Shown here in pieces: positions 61,047 to 64,000 of a stretch of 64,000 nt of DNA. Both the position numbers and the translations under genes were made by a program. The number at the start of each line of letters is the position of its first letter. Position 1 is the stretch's first letter. Source of the stretch: Cliona cf. orientalis (Eukaryota > Porifera > Demospongiae > Clionaida > Clionaidae); contig OZ005701.1 of NCBI GenBank assembly GCA_963930775.1, positions 5,587,669 to 5,651,668 of the forward strand. The letters are read 5' to 3'. The notes under the pieces were generated by a model, which searched no databases, was not told where the DNA came from, and was given only the letters and a program-made list of their open reading frames with translations.

Positions 61047-64000
61047 TTAGCTGTCATTTGCAACATGCAATCCTGTGGACTGTGTCGCACTTGAAGAACT
61101 AGCTCCTTCTTGATCTGGTGGTGCAAGGTTGGGTATGTGTACCTCCACAACAGACTGAGTTGGCACTACTGGCTTTTGTCTTAGCTCTGCTTGATAATCA
61201 TTAGTGTTGACGGGGCGATCAATCATGTCCAGGAGCTCATTAAATCTATGAATATCATCATCTGGTGGTACGTTCTCTGGTTTGGGTTCAGGTTTTGGCT
61301 CAGTATTTGCAGTAAAAACTTTATCGATCTTTCTACCAATCTTTGTTATCTTTACCTTCGAAAAGACAGTAGTGTATGCAAAAACATGAAAGAAGATGAT
61401 GAGCAGGAGTACGATGAAAGCAATGATGACAGAAGTATAGCTGATCACTTCCAAATTAAACTTGGAATCAGTGAGAGAGTACCAGGTGAAGATAGACAAG
61501 AAGAGTAGGTGTAAGTAAAAGAATGTCTCAAGCATGTCCACTGGCCATTTTTGGTACACTCTGATGCCAAGTGATACCCTCAGTAGAATAATGCAACACA
61601 TGGTAAAGGTAATAGCTGTGAGGGCAATGTATGGGTTATTGGAAACATTGATAGCAGCAATGAGGTATAAGACAACACGAGCAATCAGCAGCAATCCAGT
61701 CCAGTAGCGATGCTTGGGAGTGTAAGGTGTGTGGTAGGTTTCGATAAAAATTTTCAGCTTTTGATACTTGAAACGTTTACACGTTGGAAGATAGAGAAGC
61801 CACTGCCATGAGAAAAGAACAGATGTATAGATCAGACCAAGGAGGAGAATAAGAACAGCTACTGCAAACAGAGGTATATGCTTTCCGGAGAGGTATTTGA
61901 CTGTGGCATCAGGGAGCCACACCTTATCACTTGTACCATCAGGATAGACAAGGATCCCTACTGATAAAGATTGAAAGCAGACTTGAAGAAGCTTAGCATA
62001 GGAAATCAAAATTAGTGTTGCAAGGACAGCCACTGGGTCTTTCTTTCCAATGAGGTTGGAGAATTTAGATGAATATGAACTAATGAGGATGACTGAGACT
62101 ACTAGAAGAAAGATATAGGCTGGGAAAACTAACTGCAGCCACGTTTTTATGTAAGTGTCCATTCCTGGAAAATAGCAAGTGTCAATTCCCAAGTCCAAGT
62201 TTAGCCACGATACGAATACAGTCATAAAATTGATCCCTTGATGTTGCAGCAATAAAATTTTGTTCGCATACAGAATGTTAGCATAAAATATCAACCCATT
62301 TAATGTTCCAATGGCAACAGTCATATTGAGTGCCAATAAAAACACTACCATTGCTATACCAGCCAAGAATCCAGCAATGGTTACTGCGATAAGAAGTGCA
62401 GGCCAGTAGTCAGGACAAGAGAGACAGAGTGAACTACCAAGAGAGAGGCTGAGACCAGGTTGGCAAGATCCACACAACGTAGAGGAACGATTGAAGGCAC
62501 AGTGAGCATCAGCTCCATTTGGCTCGTTGAGGTTGATTGGCAAAGGGAATGTGTGGCAATAATCATAGGGGCAGTTGGAATAGATTACAAAGCCAGTAAT
62601 TATGGATCTCTCAGTGTTGTTGATGTGGAAAATCCAGGCCCTTGACTGAGACGTTTTGGTAAATGATCCACTGTAGCTGTCACAGTGCTCGGCATGCTGC
62701 TTGATGTCACTATGGCATTCACACGTACAGTTTGTATCATTTATTCTTGAGACTTGAAATCCAATTGGGCAGCTGCAGGGAAGAAAATGAATTTCTATTT
62801 TCCTCGTGCTGAGTTCAGCGTCTTTACATGGACCATTTGAGGCATACAGGATCAGCTGTTCAGAGCTGTGGGGGGAGACAACATTGAACGTCAGATCAGC
62901 GCACTGTGCGGATATGTCTCGAGTAAGCTGGCCTTCAGCTAGACCACTCTCAGTGAAGTTGAGGGAAGTTTGGATGGTTCCGTTAACAACCTGGCCAATT
63001 TGATCAACAGCAACAACTGACACTGTAAAGGTTTCGCCTTTTTTAACCTCAACATGGTGGTTGTGAGTGCAGTTAATGCGTTCATTACTGCAGAGGCATA
63101 CATTAATGGGAAGTGATGATACTGATGTATCTGAAGTGTTGGAAATCAGCTTGAAGTAGTTTATTCCACTTTGGTTGGTAGTATAGTCTACATTAAGTTG
63201 AACTTCAGCAAACTGACTCACAGCACACCTGTCCAGCAGTCCTCCATAGACTGAAGAACCCAACTGATTTGCATAGTTTTGCGAGAAAGATATTGTTTGC
63301 ATTTTTAGGTACTCGTGAAAGTAAATATCTGACATTGTGTTATACATTGCTAATACTTGCAAAAAGCAATACCTCCTTGATGAATATGTGCATATACCAG
63401 AGTACGTAGTATCATCCACATACAATCCTCCACCATAGTTTGCCCGATTTGCTGTGAATATTATTGCATTGGTATCTACCCTAGAGATCCGGTAGATTTT
63501 ATCATTCTTCAAAACGTTGACCCTTGCATTTGCTTCTAAAGACATTCCTCCTCCTAGTTTGGCTGTATTTCTGGTAAAGTTTAGTCGTCCTCCAGTGTAG
63601 CGAGAGTCAGAATATGCTGATGTTGACTCGATAGACGAGCTTATAGCATGTAGTCCACCTCCTCTGTGCACACCAGTGTTGTTGAAAATCACAAAGTTGG
63701 CATTCTTTTGTAAGTTCAGTTCACTATTCAAAAGATACACACCTCCTCCACTTTCGGTTGCTTTGTTATGTGCTATACTGACGTCACTGCTCACAAATAT
63801 TTTACTATCGATGGAAAGTATAGCTCCACCAGTATCAGCATAATTATGTTCCAACTGACAAGAGCCATAGAAGAATGCGTTACTCAGGAATAGGGTCATT
63901 GCACCTCCCTCTTGAATGCCAATTTGTGGTTGATTACTTATGAACAAAATATTACCGCTTGTGAAGGTCACATTGCTCTTGAATGCCATCAGTGATCCTA
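61047..64000 (-). CDS. Beta-helix ectodomain / multi-TM receptor-like protein (5' end outside window)
   Basis: An uninterrupted reading frame of at least 980 aa ends at 61047 and stays open to the window edge; the first ATG (63989) is preceded by in-frame codons, so the true start probably lies outside. Residues ~1-230 carry right-handed beta-helix-type repeats with GGAM, GGAI, GGGV, GGGL and GGGM steps about 30-40 residues apart, each with FxxNxA/HNxA, as in polymorphic-membrane-protein repeats. A Cys-rich stretch (NCTCECHS, CGSCQPGLSLSLGSSLCLSC) leads to eight or nine membrane helices between ~527 and ~871. A cytoplasmic tail of ~110 residues has TEPKPEPKPE and ends in TGLHVANDS. I recall this beta-helix plus multi-TM layout from sponge gene predictions without known function; a surface receptor or sensor is inferred. 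Unlike its neighbours it lacks introns over 2.9 kb. Confidence 0.85.
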   Translation of the reverse strand, partial: GSLMAFKSNVTFTSGNILFISNQPQIGIQEGGAMTLFLSNAFFYGSCQLEHNYADTGGAILSIDSKIFVSSDVSIAHNKATESGGGVYLLNSELNLQKNANFVIFNNTGVHRGGGLHAISSSIESTSAYSDSRYTGGRLNFTRNTAKLGGGMSLEANARVNVLKNDKIYRISRVDTNAIIFTANRANYGGGLYVDDTTYSGICTYSSRRYCFLQVLAMYNTMSDIYFHEYLKMQTISFSQNYANQLGSSVYGGLLDRCAVSQFAEVQLNVDYTTNQSGINYFKLISNTSDTSVSSLPINVCLCSNERINCTHNHHVEVKKGETFTVSVVAVDQIGQVVNGTIQTSLNFTESGLAEGQLTRDISAQCADLTFNVVSPHSSEQLILYASNGPCKDAELSTRKIEIHFLPCSCPIGFQVSRINDTNCTCECHSDIKQHAEHCDSYSGSFTKTSQSRAWIFHINNTERSIITGFVIYSNCPYDYCHTFPLPINLNEPNGADAHCAFNRSSTLCGSCQPGLSLSLGSSLCLSCPDYWPALLIAVTIAGFLAGIAMVVFLLALNMTVAIGTLNGLIFYANILYANKILLLQHQGINFMTVFVSWLNLDLGIDTCYFPGMDTYIKTWLQLVFPAYIFLLVVSVILISSYSSKFSNLIGKKDPVAVLATLILISYAKLLQVCFQSLSVGILVYPDGTSDKVWLPDATVKYLSGKHIPLFAVAVLILLLGLIYTSVLFSWQWLLYLPTCKRFKYQKLKIFIETYHTPYTPKHRYWTGLLLIARVVLYLIAAINVSNNPYIALTAITFTMCCIILLRVSLGIRVYQKWPVDMLETFFYLHLLFLSIFTWYSLTDSKFNLEVISYTSVIIAFIVLLLIIFFHVFAYTTVFSKVKITKIGRKIDKVFTANTEPKPEPKPENVPPDDDIHRFNELLDMIDRPVNTNDYQAELRQKPVVPTQSVVEVHIPNLAPPDQEGASSSSATQSTGLHVANDS

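Overview
This is a eukaryotic, AT-rich, intron-dense window, most likely from a sponge (Porifera, probably a demosponge). The short phase-consistent introns, the metazoan genes (a talin-like FERM protein, 3-hydroxyisobutyryl-CoA hydrolase, a gulonolactone-oxidase-type flavoenzyme), the lineage-specific Ig/fibronectin receptors, the beta-helix/multi-TM receptor and the many small inverted-repeat transposons all point there. The organism is inferred from content, not proven. Gene models were assembled by hand from GT/AG splice sites and checked for reading-frame continuity across every junction.

Layout. 1-2015 (minus): 5' part of a coiled-coil gene that runs off the left edge. 2671-10703 (minus): a 27-exon gene for a 951-aa protein with two talin-head-like FERM modules joined by a Glu-Pro repeat linker. 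11283-16923 (minus): a seven-exon L-gulonolactone/aldonolactone oxidase (460 aa). 17213-27266 (plus): mitochondrial HIBCH (13 exons, 408 aa), head-to-head with the oxidase across a 289-bp shared promoter. 27726-28640 (minus): a frameshifted kelch-repeat pseudogene.

29558-60557 is the most distinctive part: four paralogous single-pass receptors, two on the plus strand (29558-32769 and 33549-35781) and two on the minus strand (37099-48098 and 52501-60557). Each has a signal peptide, one Ig-like domain, FN3-like domains and a transmembrane helix, encoded by largely phase-1 exons. Three carry short tails with a YEELDY motif and a second tyrosine. The fourth (37099-48098) has instead a ~415-residue tail built of three copies of a ~130-aa module I do not recognise. 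The last receptor (52501-60557) is a hybrid: its 5' half matches the third gene, its 3' half matches the first, and a deletion removed one FN3 exon and fused its neighbours in frame. Its introns hold a 1068-bp Mutator-like inverted-repeat element and antisense fragments of a phospholipase A2 gene and a proprotein convertase gene. At 61047-64000 (minus) lies a large intronless reading frame for a beta-helix ectodomain plus multi-TM receptor, cut by the right edge.

Between and inside genes are nested small transposons with visible terminal inverted repeats and target duplications, dispersed repeat families, long GA/CT tracts and a 32-base G run. I saw no CRISPR array, rRNA or intact tRNA; one tRNA-like SINE remnant is present.
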